NCBI RefSeq assembly: GCF_000264455.2
Contig: NC_017956.1
Location: 2,401,501-2,465,500 of the forward strand
Source: Tistrella mobilis KA081020-065
GTDB taxonomy: Bacteria; Pseudomonadota; Alphaproteobacteria; Tistrellales; Tistrellaceae
Reading direction: 5' to 3'
Length of the DNA stretch: 64,000 nucleotides
Positions 27,409 to 36,096 of the stretch are shown one piece after another. How positions within the stretch are numbered: position 1 is the stretch's first letter; each line of letters opens with the position of its first letter. Under the pieces are notes generated by a model. It saw nothing but the letters and a program-made list of their open reading frames with translations, ran no database searches and was not told the DNA's origin. The translations under genes were made by a program, and so were the position numbers.

Positions 27409-27963
27409 ATGGACCGACACTACGCCATCCCACTGGCTGACCGGCGCGTTGCAGCGGCTGGTGTGGCGAAAGTGCTCGCGTCGACCGCGGTGGTTTGGAT
27501 GAAGACGCAGGGCTTCAGCTGGAACATCGAAGGCCGTGAGAGTATCGCCCTCGGCGGGTTGCTGAGCGCCCAGGCGAATGAGCTTCGGCGCTCCTTCGTC
27601 CCTTTGTCGGCGCGCATCCGCGCGCTCGGGCTCTTCGCGCCCGCCGGGTTCGCTGACCTGATTGCGCTGTCGCCCATCGCCGAAGAGCGGGGCGTTCCGG
27701 TCGCGCGAGAGATGGCGCGGTGTCTGGAGGCCGACCACGCAACGGTGACGGGGCTCATCCGTTGCATCCGCCCCGCGCTGGAGGACATCGAGGATAACGC
27801 GACCTGCCTCGTGCTCGACCGGCGACTCTACGCGCACGAACGCGCCGCCGCCGCGCTCGCCGCCATTCGCCGCGAGTGCCCCCTGCAGGGAATGCTTGCC
27901 GCATCCGTGCGGGAGGCGCTGGTCTTAGTCGAGCCGAGCGAGGGAAGCGACGTCGCCCCCTGA
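27409..27963 (+). CDS. Dps/ferritin-like protein with altered ferroxidase site
   Basis: This 184-residue helical protein resembles Dps: VLASTAVVWMKTQGFSWNIEGRE corresponds to the helix that usually reads THNYHWNVxG, and AQANELRRSF and LSARIRALG match the next helix. Dps proteins form a 12-subunit shell that oxidises iron and protects DNA. The usual His before Trp is Ser here, and other ferroxidase residues look weak, so iron oxidation may be lost. It lies 70 bp behind the MerR gene and fits the redox theme of this cargo. Confidence 0.65.
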   Translation: MDRHYAIPLADRRVAAAGVAKVLASTAVVWMKTQGFSWNIEGRESIALGGLLSAQANELRRSFVPLSARIRALGLFAPAGFADLIALSPIAEERGVPVAREMARCLEADHATVTGLIRCIRPALEDIEDNATCLVLDRRLYAHERAAAALAAIRRECPLQGMLAASVREALVLVEPSEGSDVAP

Positions 27964-27969
27964 TGCCGC

Positions 27970-28875
27970 TCAAAGCCGGGCTTGGCGTCGGTATTCCGTC
28001 GGCGTGACGCCGGCCAGCCGCCGGAACACGGCCGCAAAATGCTGCGATGAGGCGAAGCCGCAGGCGTGCGCGATCGTCGTCACCGGCTCGTCCGTGCCTG
28101 CCAGCATCTGCTTCGCTCGTTCCACCCTCAGAGTCATCAGGTAGCGATGCGGCGGCTCGCCGACGGTGGCCTTGAAGGCGCGCGCGAAGTGATACGGCGA
28201 CAAGCCTACCGTCGCCGCGAGTTCGCAGAGCCCGACGTCGGAGGCGAGATTGTCCGCGAGAAAGGCGGTCGCGCGCTTGGCCTGCCATGGCGCAAGAACG
28301 GTCGAGGCGTTTCGACTCGCCCGATCACGCAGACGGAGCAGAGCGCCCGCGAGCTGAAGCAGGGCGCCATCGGCATACAGGGCCGCATGGGAAAATTCGG
28401 ATTTCGCTTCGGTCCAAAGCCGGCCGATGAGCCGGGCGACCTCGCAATCTTGATTGTAACGGGTGTGGAGGGGGCCGAAATCGCCGTCCTGCGGCAGCCC
28501 GCTTTCAGTTCCCGCTAGGGCAAGCAAACTGCGATAGGGAATCGCGATCGCGGTGAGACCGTGCCTGCCGTCCATAAGGATCGTGGTTGCGACGGCCGGC
28601 GCGACGACGATGAACTGCCCTTGAAGCTGAGTGCCGCTGAACCGTCCCGCGCCCAGATCCATTGAGGCGCGAACCGGCGCCGTCGTGAGCCGGGTGACGA
28701 CAAGCTCGGGCACGGGGGCATCAGACCAGTCGCCTGCTTGCTGGGTGGCGGCGACGAGGGTCGCTCCAACGCGCCCGACTCGTCGCAGGTCGGAGACGGC
28801 ATGACCGTAAACATCGCGATAGAACGCTCCAAAGCTGTCGTAGGACCGATCAGCGAACCGGGGTGCAGGGGTCAT
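27970..28875 (-). CDS. AraC family transcriptional regulator
   Basis: The protein is 301 residues. An N-terminal ligand domain (about 1-190) is followed by the two AraC helix-turn-helices: LASDVGLCELAATVGLSPYH, FARAFKATVGEPPHRYLM, then IAHACGFASSQHFAAVFRRL and VTPTEYRR. The ATG at 28875 overlaps the TetR stop (ATGA), so both regulators are co-translated. The ligand is unknown. It reads toward the Dps-like gene. Confidence 0.88.
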   Translation of the reverse strand: MTPAPRFADRSYDSFGAFYRDVYGHAVSDLRRVGRVGATLVAATQQAGDWSDAPVPELVVTRLTTAPVRASMDLGAGRFSGTQLQGQFIVVAPAVATTILMDGRHGLTAIAIPYRSLLALAGTESGLPQDGDFGPLHTRYNQDCEVARLIGRLWTEAKSEFSHAALYADGALLQLAGALLRLRDRASRNASTVLAPWQAKRATAFLADNLASDVGLCELAATVGLSPYHFARAFKATVGEPPHRYLMTLRVERAKQMLAGTDEPVTTIAHACGFASSQHFAAVFRRLAGVTPTEYRRQARL

Positions 28876-29462
28876 GAGGCGCTCCCGAAAGGCCCAGCAT
28901 CGGACGACGGGTCCAGTCGTTCGCGCAGCCTCGCGACGATCTGCTGAAACAGGTCGGGGCGGTCGAGGGCGCGGGTGAGAACAATGGCGCCTTGAATCCC
29001 GACGACGGCCTCTTGGGCCAGCGCCCGAGCGTCGTTTCCGGACCACCCTGCTCTCACCAAAGCGAGCGACAGCGCGTCGAGCCAGCGCTCGAAGTAGCTC
29101 TTGACGGAGTCGCCGAACCGCTCGCGGACTTCGCCCAGTGCGAGCGCGCCGACCAGGCACACCCGATCGCCGGAGCGGAAATAGGTCTCAACGGCGTCGA
29201 ACATCGCCGCGACCGTCTCGCGCGGCCGCGCATCCTCGCGCAGCGGCGCGAACACGTGGCCCTCGAACCAGCCATCAATCTCGGCGAGCACCGCCCGGGC
29301 CATCTCTTCCTTGCCGCCCGGGAAGAAGTGATAGAGGCTGCCTTTGCCGAGTCCTGTCGCCTTCCCGATGATGGAGAGGCTCGCCCCCTCGTAGCCGTGC
29401 TCACGGAAGACCTCGGCCAGAGCCGGCAGGGCGTCAGTTCGCTCCGCAACCGTCCTTGGCAT
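28872..29462 (-). CDS. TetR family transcriptional regulator
   Basis: The 196-residue protein has a TetR helix-turn-helix at residues 8-55 (ALAEVFREHGYEGASLSIIG, ATGLGKGSLYHFFPGGKEEM) and a C-terminal helical domain typical of the TetR_C group that handles lipophilic ligands. It starts the two-gene operon tetR-araC. An operator-like TACCGAACGGTA lies 222 bp upstream and may be its binding site. Confidence 0.85.
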   Translation of the reverse strand: MPRTVAERTDALPALAEVFREHGYEGASLSIIGKATGLGKGSLYHFFPGGKEEMARAVLAEIDGWFEGHVFAPLREDARPRETVAAMFDAVETYFRSGDRVCLVGALALGEVRERFGDSVKSYFERWLDALSLALVRAGWSGNDARALAQEAVVGIQGAIVLTRALDRPDLFQQIVARLRERLDPSSDAGPFGSAS

Positions 29463-29972
29463 CGCCTACCACCTCGTCTTGCCGCGAGCGCAAGGTGCGT
29501 CGGCCAAGCCCATTGCTGGGCTGGTATCGAAGGTGGATAGGCGGCGGACTGGGCGTCCGCAGGTGAGTGCGCCCCACGCGTTGAGATCTCGCCGCGTCGT
29601 GAGCAGCATTGTCAGCAGCCTCCGCCGTTCAGTCGGTGGGTGGCGGGGATCTCTCGAGGATCTGTACCGCCCATTCCGATCTTTACCGAACGGTACAGGA
29701 CAGTGCGTCCGGATTCAAGCTCGTCAGGCCGGCGTTCATTTTGGCAAGGCCGTATACAGCGGCGCACGAACGTGACCGCACCCGCAACATCATGCGTGGC
29801 AGTGATGTGACGCCAGTCCTCAGCGGTCGTTTGATCAGAACGCACTTCGCGATGCTGCTTCACGCCGTACAGCCCGCTGACGCAGATGGAGGCGAGGCGC
29901 AAGATGAAGATGCCGAACATGGGCCCCGCCGACACCTCCGGATGGCGTGTCGGGCGCCTGAATCTGGCCTGC
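29463..29972. other. 510-bp region between TetR and HxlR genes
   Basis: No gene is supported here. A minus-strand frame reading FGIFILRLASICVSGLYGVK near 29890 looks like a fragment of a membrane protein, but no start or family can be assigned, so it may be a decayed remnant. The palindromes at 29662-29698 are the only clear structure. Confidence 0.5.
29662..29698. promoter_or_regulatory. Paired operator-like palindromes (CTGTACCG / TACCGAACGGTA)
   Basis: CTGTACCG at 29662-29669 is mirrored by CGGTACAG at 29691-29698, and within the second half TACCG-AA-CGGTA (29684-29695) is a perfect palindrome. Paired TACCG half-sites are the type of site bound by many TetR repressors. The nearest such regulator is the TetR gene ending its upstream region at 29462. 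Confidence 0.45.
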
Positions 29973-30347
29973 TCAGATAGCGGACTTGCTTCCCCGGTTG
30001 CGCTCGACCGCGTCAAGCTCCTCCACATGGTCGGCGGCCCACCGGCACAACATCGCGACCGGCTCGTGGAGCCGCCGCCCGAGCTCGGTCAGCGTGTACT
30101 CGGTCTTGGGCGGCACGACCTGGAATACCTCCCGGTGGACGAGGCCGTCGCGCTCGAGGCCGCGCAGCACCTGGATCAGCATCTTCTTCGACAAACCGGG
30201 GATCCGCCGCTGCATCTCGCCGAAGCGGCGCGTCCCGCCCGCGAGGCAGTAGAGGACGATCGGCGTCCATTTGTCGGCGATGAGGTTCAGCACGCGCCGC
30301 GCCGGATAGCGCTCGTCCAGCACCTCGCCGGGGCCGTCGTCAGTCAT
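29973..30347 (-). CDS. HxlR family transcriptional regulator
   Basis: This 124-residue winged-helix protein matches HxlR: VLNLIADKWTPIVLYCLAGG, RRFGEMQRRIPGLSKKMLIQ, LRGLERDGLVHREVF and PPKTEYTLTELGRRL. HxlR proteins respond to aldehydes, quinones or thiol stress. The classical conserved N-terminal Cys is missing, so a different signal is possible. It is divergent from the DsbA-like operon and probably controls it. Confidence 0.9.
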   Translation of the reverse strand: MTDDGPGEVLDERYPARRVLNLIADKWTPIVLYCLAGGTRRFGEMQRRIPGLSKKMLIQVLRGLERDGLVHREVFQVVPPKTEYTLTELGRRLHEPVAMLCRWAADHVEELDAVERNRGSKSAI

Positions 30348-30374
30348 GGTGCCACTCCGGGCCTAGCGCCTCAG

Positions 30375-30410
30375 GTTACCTTTGGGTGACTACTAGCATG
30401 ATCGTTACCT
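30375..30410. promoter_or_regulatory. GTTACCT direct repeats in the HxlR/DsbA intergenic region
   Basis: GTTACCT occurs at 30375-30381 and 30404-30410, 29 bp apart, in the 115-bp gap between the divergent genes. Repeated half-sites here are good candidates for HxlR binding. No strong sigma-70 promoter is obvious. Confidence 0.35.
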
Positions 30411-30462
30411 GGAACATAGCTTGGGGCAACGTGCTCCAAGTCTCACGGCACAGGAGGCCCGA

Positions 30463-31251
30463 ATGACGTCAATGGCTGATGCCGGCGTTTGCAGCGAGGG
30501 CTGCACCACCGAGACAAGGCGCGCCTCGTCCGAGACGGGGCTGCCCGGTCCGCGGCTCGAGCTGAGCGTGGTTTCCGACACGATCTGTCCCTGGTGCTAT
30601 GTCGGCAAGCGGCGAATCGAGCGGGCGATCGAGGCGCTCGCGGCCGAAGGCCTTGGAATCTCGCTGCGCTGGCTGCCCTTCGAGCTCAATCCAGAAATGC
30701 CGACGGCCGGCATGGACCGGCGGACCTATCGCGCGGCGAAGTTCGGGAGCTGGGAGCGCAGCCAGGCGCTCGACGCACAGGTCGCCGCCGAGGGCGCGCG
30801 CGAGGGCATCGCGTTCCGGCACGACCGCATCACCCGTACCCCCAACACGCGCGCTTCGCACCGGCTGATCTGGCTCGCCGGCGAGGTGGGTGGCTCCGCC
30901 CTTCAGAACCGTGTCGTCGAGGCGCTCTTCGCGGCCTATTTCCACGAGGGCCGCGACATCGGGGACAAGGTCGTGCTCGCGGATATCGGCACGAGCGCCG
31001 GCCTGGATGAGGCCCGCGTGCTGGCGCTTCTCGATGGCGACGACGGGCTTGCCGACGTTATCGGGCACGAAATGGCGGCGCGGTCGCTCGGCGTCAGCGG
31101 CGTGCCGACGGTGATGGTCGGGGATCTCGTGTTGTTCTCAGGGGCGCAGCGCACCCCGCTCGTCGTGCGCGCCCTGCGCGAGCTGGCGACGGCGCCGCAG
31201 ACACCAGCCGTCGCGCCCGGTGCTGAGGATCGGGCCGATGCGCGGCCATGA
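30463..31251 (+). CDS. DsbA/FrnE-family thiol oxidoreductase
   Basis: This 262-residue protein has a thioredoxin fold with CPWC in VVSDTICPWCYVGKRRIERA and the later cis-Pro region LGVSGVPTVMVGDLVLFSGAQ. FrnE-type proteins act in the cytoplasm; there is no signal peptide here. ATG 30463 has AGGAGG five bases upstream. It is the first gene of an operon with a FAD monooxygenase and a thioredoxin-reductase-like enzyme, opposite hxlR, so it probably handles quinone- or thiol-reactive compounds. Confidence 0.88.
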   Translation: MTSMADAGVCSEGCTTETRRASSETGLPGPRLELSVVSDTICPWCYVGKRRIERAIEALAAEGLGISLRWLPFELNPEMPTAGMDRRTYRAAKFGSWERSQALDAQVAAEGAREGIAFRHDRITRTPNTRASHRLIWLAGEVGGSALQNRVVEALFAAYFHEGRDIGDKVVLADIGTSAGLDEARVLALLDGDDGLADVIGHEMAARSLGVSGVPTVMVGDLVLFSGAQRTPLVVRALRELATAPQTPAVAPGAEDRADARP

Positions 31252-32383
31252 AGCCGACGGCCTGCGGGTCGCCATCGCCGGCGGCTCGATCGGCGGCCTG
31301 GCGGCTGCGACCGCGCTCCGCTCGGTCGGGAGCGCCGTCGAGGTTTACGAGCGCACTCCGCATCAGATGACGAGCCGGGGCGCCGGCATTGTCGTGCAAC
31401 CCTCGCTGACGGCGTTGCTCAGCCAGGTCGGCGCGCCGGCGCTGCCGATGACCCGTTGCACCCACCGTCAATATCTGTCGCCGGACGGCGGGTCGGGCGC
31501 GCTGAGCGCCATGCCTCAGCGCTTCACCTCCTGGGAGGCGATTTACCGGACGCTGGTCGCGGCGTTTCCCGACGAACACTGCCATCGCGGCGTCGAGGTC
31601 ACGGGCTTCGACCAGGAGCCGAACGGCGGGCCGGTAACGGTGCGGCTCGGCGACGGCCGGAACGCGGAGGCCGATCTTCTGGTCTGCGCCGACGGATGGC
31701 GCTCGGCGGCACGCGGCCGCCTCCTGCCGCAGGTCGCTCCGCACTATGCCGGCTACATCGCCTGGCGTGGAACCCTCGACGAAAGCGACGCCCCGGCCGA
31801 TCTCGTCGACTTCTTCGACGACAGCTTCACGTTCTCGGACGCCCGCGCCGGCGGGCATGCGCTCTGCTACTTCATCCCCGGCGCCGAGGCGCGGACGCAG
31901 CCCGGCGAGCGGCGGCTGAACTGGGTCTGGTACGTGCATGTCGATGAGGGCCCCGAGCTCGACGAGATCCTGACCGACGACGCCGGCGAGCGCCGGGCTG
32001 GGTCCGTGCCGCAGGGGCGGGTCGCCCCGGCGGTGGCGGCGCGCATGCGCGAGGCGGCTGTCGGAGAGCTGCACCCGCGCTTCGCCAAGCTGATCGCCGC
32101 GACGCCGGAGCCGTTCGTCCAGGTAATCCTGGACTTGGCCGTGCCGCGGATGCTGTTCGGGCGCGTGTGCCTCGTCGGCGACGCCGCCTTCATCGTTCGC
32201 CCGCACACCGCCGGGGCGACCGCTAAGGCCGCTGACGACGCGCGGGCGCTCGCGCTGGCAGCGCAGGCCTGGCGGGCGGATTTCGACACCGAACTCGTGC
32301 GCTGGGAGGCGGATCGCCTCGCTGGCGGCCAAGCGATGTCGCACTACGGCCTCGCGCTTGGCCGCCGGGTGGCGTGGGCCTGA
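31238..32383 (+). CDS. FAD-dependent aromatic monooxygenase
   Basis: This 381-residue flavoprotein has GxGxxG-like RVAIAGGSIGGLAAATAL, the DG motif LLVCADGWRSA and the GD motif CLVGDAAFIVRPHTAGA. The NWVWY segment near residue 220 is shared with 2,6-dihydroxypyridine hydroxylase-type enzymes. It would insert oxygen into an aromatic or heteroaromatic ring with NAD(P)H. ATG 31238 has GAGG nine bases upstream and overlaps the DsbA-like gene by 14 bp; GTG 31220 is an alternative. The substrate is unknown. Confidence 0.82.
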   Translation: MRGHEADGLRVAIAGGSIGGLAAATALRSVGSAVEVYERTPHQMTSRGAGIVVQPSLTALLSQVGAPALPMTRCTHRQYLSPDGGSGALSAMPQRFTSWEAIYRTLVAAFPDEHCHRGVEVTGFDQEPNGGPVTVRLGDGRNAEADLLVCADGWRSAARGRLLPQVAPHYAGYIAWRGTLDESDAPADLVDFFDDSFTFSDARAGGHALCYFIPGAEARTQPGERRLNWVWYVHVDEGPELDEILTDDAGERRAGSVPQGRVAPAVAARMREAAVGELHPRFAKLIAATPEPFVQVILDLAVPRMLFGRVCLVGDAAFIVRPHTAGATAKAADDARALALAAQAWRADFDTELVRWEADRLAGGQAMSHYGLALGRRVAWA

Positions 32384-32395
32384 CGGGAGACGAGC

Positions 32396-33691
32396 ATGGC
32401 AACAATCACAGCGGATGCACCTCAGCGGCCGGGTGAAGAGGCGGCGACGAAGGTGCGCCTCTTCGGTCGCGCGGACAGCGCCGAGGCGTACGTGGTCCGC
32501 GACTTCCTGATGCGCAGCGTTGTCGGCTTCGAGTGGATTGAGCTTGCCTCCGACGAAGACTGCCGGCGCGAGCTGGGTCTGCCTGAGCTCGCCAATGTTC
32601 GCCTGCCGGTGGTCGAGCTGCCGGATGGCGCCCGCCTGTTCGCTCCGACGGTCCGCGAGATCGCGGACCGCCTCGGATGGGTGACGCAGCCGCGCCTGCG
32701 CGAGTACGACCTCTCCATCTACGGCGCCGGACCCGCCGGGCTGTCGGCGGCCGTCTATGCGGCCTCCGAAGGGTTGCGCGTCGTCCTGATCGAGCGCCAC
32801 GCGGTCGGCGGCCAGGCAGGATCGAGCTCGCTCATCGAGAACTACATGGGCTTCCCGCGCGGGATCAGCGGCGCCGATCTGGCCGAGCGCGCCCGCCAGC
32901 AGGCGGTGAAGTTCGGCTGCGAGCTCCTCATGATGCGCGAGGGCATCAAGGCGGAGTTCAAGAACAAACGCATCTATGTCGACATGGCCGACGGCTCGAA
33001 GATGGTGGCCCGCGCGAACATCTGCGCGACGGGCGTCGAGTGGCGGCGTCTCGGCCTGCCGGACGAGAGCCGGTTCCTCGGCGCCGGCCTCTACTACGGC
33101 GCCGGCGCGAGCGAGGCGCCGATGTGCCGCAACAAGCACGTCTACGTGGTGGGCGGCGGCAACTCGGCGGGTCAGGCGGTGATGCACCTTGCCGAACATG
33201 CCGCGCAGGTCACCATGCTGGTGCGCGGCCCCGACCTGGCGTCCTCGCTGTCGGCCTACCTCATCGAGCGTATCCGGGAAGCGGCCAACGTCGATGTCCG
33301 GTTCAACGTCGAGGTTGCAGGCCTCGAAGGCGACACCGTGCTGCGCCGGGTCGAGCTCAAGGACATGGGCACCGATGAGAGCGCATGGGTCGACACCAAG
33401 CGGCTCTTCGTGTGCATCGGCGGGGTGCCGCATACCGAATGGGCGAAGGACACCGCCATCATCCGGGACCGCCAGGGCTTCCTCGTGACCGGTCCCGACC
33501 TTCTCCGCGAGGTGCGGCCGCCTGAGCAGTGGCCGCTCGAGCGGGCGCCCTTCTTCCTCGAGACGAGCGTGCCGGGCTCGTTCGCGGCAGGCGACGTGCG
33601 GCACAACTCCGTCAAGCGGGTTGCCTCGGCGGTGGGTGAAGGCGCGATGGCCGTCACCTTCGCCCACCGCTTCCTGGCGGAAACAGCATAG
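32396..33691 (+). CDS. Thioredoxin reductase-like flavoprotein with N-terminal extra domain
   Basis: This 431-residue protein has an N-terminal glutaredoxin/thioredoxin-like domain without a CxxC (about 1-100), then a TrxR-type core: FAD motif LSIYGAGPAGLSAAVYAASEG, GGQAGSSSLIENYMGFP, NAD(P) motif VYVVGGGNSAGQAVMHLAE and FAAGDVRHNSVKRVASAVGEG. The redox position reads APMCRN, with one Cys rather than CxxC, so ordinary thioredoxin reduction is unlikely. It is third in the DsbA/monooxygenase operon and may supply electrons to a partner. Confidence 0.8.
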   Translation: MATITADAPQRPGEEAATKVRLFGRADSAEAYVVRDFLMRSVVGFEWIELASDEDCRRELGLPELANVRLPVVELPDGARLFAPTVREIADRLGWVTQPRLREYDLSIYGAGPAGLSAAVYAASEGLRVVLIERHAVGGQAGSSSLIENYMGFPRGISGADLAERARQQAVKFGCELLMMREGIKAEFKNKRIYVDMADGSKMVARANICATGVEWRRLGLPDESRFLGAGLYYGAGASEAPMCRNKHVYVVGGGNSAGQAVMHLAEHAAQVTMLVRGPDLASSLSAYLIERIREAANVDVRFNVEVAGLEGDTVLRRVELKDMGTDESAWVDTKRLFVCIGGVPHTEWAKDTAIIRDRQGFLVTGPDLLREVRPPEQWPLERAPFFLETSVPGSFAAGDVRHNSVKRVASAVGEGAMAVTFAHRFLAETA

Positions 33692-33711
33692 AGGCTGACG
33701 GGAGGCGATCC

Positions 33712-34665
33712 GTGGAACTCCGCCAGCTTCGCTACTTCATAGCGGTGGCGGACGCAGGCAGCTTCAGCGGTGCGGCCGCGGCACTCGGGGTCATCCAGCC
33801 GACAGTGAGCCAACAGGTTCAGAAGCTCGAGGATCGTCTTCATACCAACTTGTTCGAGCGCCATGCCCGAGGCGTGCGCCTCACCCATGCGGGCCAGGAG
33901 CTCCTTCGTTCAGCACGCCGGATCATGTTCGAAGTAGACCGCGCGCTCACAAGCATCAGCCGAATTGCACGGACCGAGGCTGGGAAGCTGCCGCTCGGCT
34001 TCTACACATCCCTAAGCTCGGGTCCCCTGCGCGAGGCTCTGGCCGCCTTGAGGGCTGAGGCGCCGGACATCACAATCGAGTTGTACGAAGGCAATCCTCC
34101 AGACCTGCTGTCGGCCTTGCGCGAGCACCGAATCGATCTCGCCGTCACGGTGCTCGGAGTTACGTCCCCCGAATTTCAGACACTGCACCTATGGGATGAG
34201 AGGCTAATAGCCGCCCTCCCAGAGGACCACGCGCTGGCCGCGGAAGAAACGGTAACGTGGCGCGAGCTGGCCGACACTCGGCTCGTCGTCCGGACGTGGG
34301 AGACGGGCGCCGTGCTCTACACGTTTCTGGCTGGGCGAATCGCCCGGGACAGCTACCTGCCTGCCGATCAGCATTTTGTGTCGCGAGAGGTCCTGCTCGG
34401 CCTTGTCGGCCTCGGCTTCGGGATGACAGTGCTGGGCGAGACGGCCACCGGTGCGCGTTATCCAGGCGTGGCCTTTCGTCCAATCGCGGAGACGGATGCC
34501 TTTGTGCCCGTTACGGCAGCTTGGCTCGCCGATAACGACAACCCTGTGCGCGGACGTCTGGTTGCGATGCTGCGCGACCGTCTGAAGGACCACTGCTTCG
34601 GATCGGCCAAGCGTCTACTCGCTTGGTTCACTCCGATCTCCACGATGCTGCTGGGTGCGATTTGA
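33712..34665 (+). CDS. LysR family transcriptional regulator
   Basis: The 317-residue protein has the LysR N-terminus MELRQLRYFIAVADAGSFSG, LGVIQPTVSQQVQKLED and LFERHARGVRLTHAGQELL, then the periplasmic-binding-like effector domain. The start is GTG 33712 with GGAGG six bases upstream, 20 bp after the flavoprotein gene, so it may be co-transcribed. The last 51 bases overlap the convergent DUF2274 gene at the cargo/backbone boundary. Confidence 0.88.
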   Translation: MELRQLRYFIAVADAGSFSGAAAALGVIQPTVSQQVQKLEDRLHTNLFERHARGVRLTHAGQELLRSARRIMFEVDRALTSISRIARTEAGKLPLGFYTSLSSGPLREALAALRAEAPDITIELYEGNPPDLLSALREHRIDLAVTVLGVTSPEFQTLHLWDERLIAALPEDHALAAEETVTWRELADTRLVVRTWETGAVLYTFLAGRIARDSYLPADQHFVSREVLLGLVGLGFGMTVLGETATGARYPGVAFRPIAETDAFVPVTAAWLADNDNPVRGRLVAMLRDRLKDHCFGSAKRLLAWFTPISTMLLGAI

Positions 34666-34902
34666 CAACGGTGTGGTCGATCGAGCGTCTTGGCTCCGCC
34701 GCATGCGGGCGAATACCCTGTCGGTCGCCATGAACCGCGCCAGCATCGGCGCGACGAGCTTCGCCGGCTCGGCCGCCTGGCCGGTCTCGCGCTGCAGGAT
34801 CTCGGCATAGGCGACGAGGTCGCGGTGGACCTGCGCCGGCAGCTCGACCGTGAGCCGCACCGGCTTCTCCTCGACCAGCGGCCCGAGCTTCAGCTTTGTC
34901 AT
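34615..34902 (-). CDS. DUF2274 protein of the trb operon
   Basis: The 95-residue protein begins KLKLGPLVEEKPVRLTVELP and continues QVHRDLVAYAEILQRETGQ. This is the DUF2274 pattern found behind trbI in many ICEs. It is a small soluble, possibly RHH-like, protein. It lies 3 bp after trbI. Its 3' end overlaps LysR from the other strand, and the last 25 residues look non-conserved, so its tail may have been changed when the cargo joined here. Confidence 0.78.
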   Translation of the reverse strand: MTKLKLGPLVEEKPVRLTVELPAQVHRDLVAYAEILQRETGQAAEPAKLVAPMLARFMATDRVFARMRRSQDARSTTPLSNRTQQHRGDRSEPSE

Positions 34903-34905
34903 CGG

Positions 34906-36096
34906 TCAGCCCCTGTAGGGTTCGAGCACGAGGTCTCGGGTGACGATCACCCGCACGGGGAAGCCGGGCCGGATTGTGAGCGTCGGCTGCACGTTCACCT
35001 GCCGGCGCACGAGCTGGTCGCCGGCGCGGCCGACCGTGTCCTGGCCGCTTTCGCGGATGGCGCGGGCGATCTCGTCCTCGCCGTCCTGGCCGAGTTCGGT
35101 CGCGACCCCGAGCAAGGTTGCGAGGCCAGCGGCCATGAACAGCCGGCCCCAGTGGTAGTTCACGCCGTCCTCGAGCCCGGCATAGCCGGAATTGTCGGCG
35201 CCCGGCTGGCGCTCCAGCACGATCGAGCGGCCGTTCGGGAGCAGCAGCCGGTTCCAGACGAGCAGCACGCGTGACTGGCCGAAGCTGACCTGGGCATCGT
35301 ACTGACCGACGAGCCGCGAGCCCTGCGGAATGAGCAGATAGCGGCCGCTCGGGCTGTCGTAGACGTTCTCCGTCACCTGCGCGACCACCTGGCCCGGCAG
35401 GTCGGAGCGCAAGCCGGTGACCATCGCCGCCGGGATGACATTGCCGGCCTGGAGGACGTAAGGGCTCGCCGGCGCGCGGACGCGGTCCGGGCTGACCGTG
35501 CGGCGGTCGACGGCGGCGTTGAGGAAGGCGAGCTTCCGGTCCTGACCGTTTTGCACGAACGCCTCGTCCGTGGTGCGGCGCTCTGCGGTCTGCGTCCCAT
35601 CCCCGCCGGCGCTGCCGATCTGAGCGGAGGGCTGGGTCGCACCTTCCGTTTGCGCGAACAGCCGGCTCACGCGCGCCGCCTCCATTTCCTGCAGCCGCCG
35701 CTGCTCGGCCGGATCGACCTGCGGCACCGGCGGTGCGGCCGCAGGCGGCACCGGCACGGGCTGGCCCCGGTTCTGGGCCGAGACGATCGGACGGCCGAGA
35801 TCGCCGGGCAGCGGCGGGCCGAGCTGCGGCACGTCCCTCGGCAACCCCGCATAGTCACGCGGCAAGGTCGCGAGACCATCGGCCGTGGGCTTGCGGTCGG
35901 TGTTGTAGAGCTCGGCCGGCGCGTCGCCGTCGCGCGTCTGGAGCGCAAAGAGCAGCGCGCCGCCGATGCCCAGGCCAGCCGCCGCACCCAGTGCCGTCAG
36001 CACCTTGCGCGACAGCCGCGTCACCCGCGGCGGCTCAGGCCGCAGCCGCAGCTCCTGGGCTATCTCCTTCTCCCCGTTCGGGCGTTCCTCAGTCAC
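34906..36096 (-). CDS. trbI: Conjugal transfer protein TrbI (VirB10-like)
   Basis: This 396-residue protein has a short cytoplasmic part, one transmembrane helix (LGAAAGLGIGGALLFALQ near 35-52), a proline-rich periplasmic linker and the VirB10-type C-terminus with GSRLVGQYDAQVSFGQSRVL and DGVNYHWGRLFMAAGLATLL. It spans both membranes as the energy-sensing scaffold of the mating channel. Its start overlaps the trbG stop by 4 bp. Confidence 0.93.
   Translation of the reverse strand: MTEERPNGEKEIAQELRLRPEPPRVTRLSRKVLTALGAAAGLGIGGALLFALQTRDGDAPAELYNTDRKPTADGLATLPRDYAGLPRDVPQLGPPLPGDLGRPIVSAQNRGQPVPVPPAAAPPVPQVDPAEQRRLQEMEAARVSRLFAQTEGATQPSAQIGSAGGDGTQTAERRTTDEAFVQNGQDRKLAFLNAAVDRRTVSPDRVRAPASPYVLQAGNVIPAAMVTGLRSDLPGQVVAQVTENVYDSPSGRYLLIPQGSRLVGQYDAQVSFGQSRVLLVWNRLLLPNGRSIVLERQPGADNSGYAGLEDGVNYHWGRLFMAAGLATLLGVATELGQDGEDEIARAIRESGQDTVGRAGDQLVRRQVNVQPTLTIRPGFPVRVIVTRDLVLEPYRG

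Noticed and set aside
29612-30028. 138-codon minus-strand frame between TetR and HxlR
   Set aside because: It overlaps the HxlR gene end and only a short hydrophobic stretch looks protein-like; kept as a possible remnant, not a gene.
31094-33667. Long open frame (857 codons) on the minus strand
   Set aside because: It is antisense to three clear genes with complete domain motifs, and its translation is His/Arg-rich without any family pattern, as expected for shadows in GC-rich DNA.
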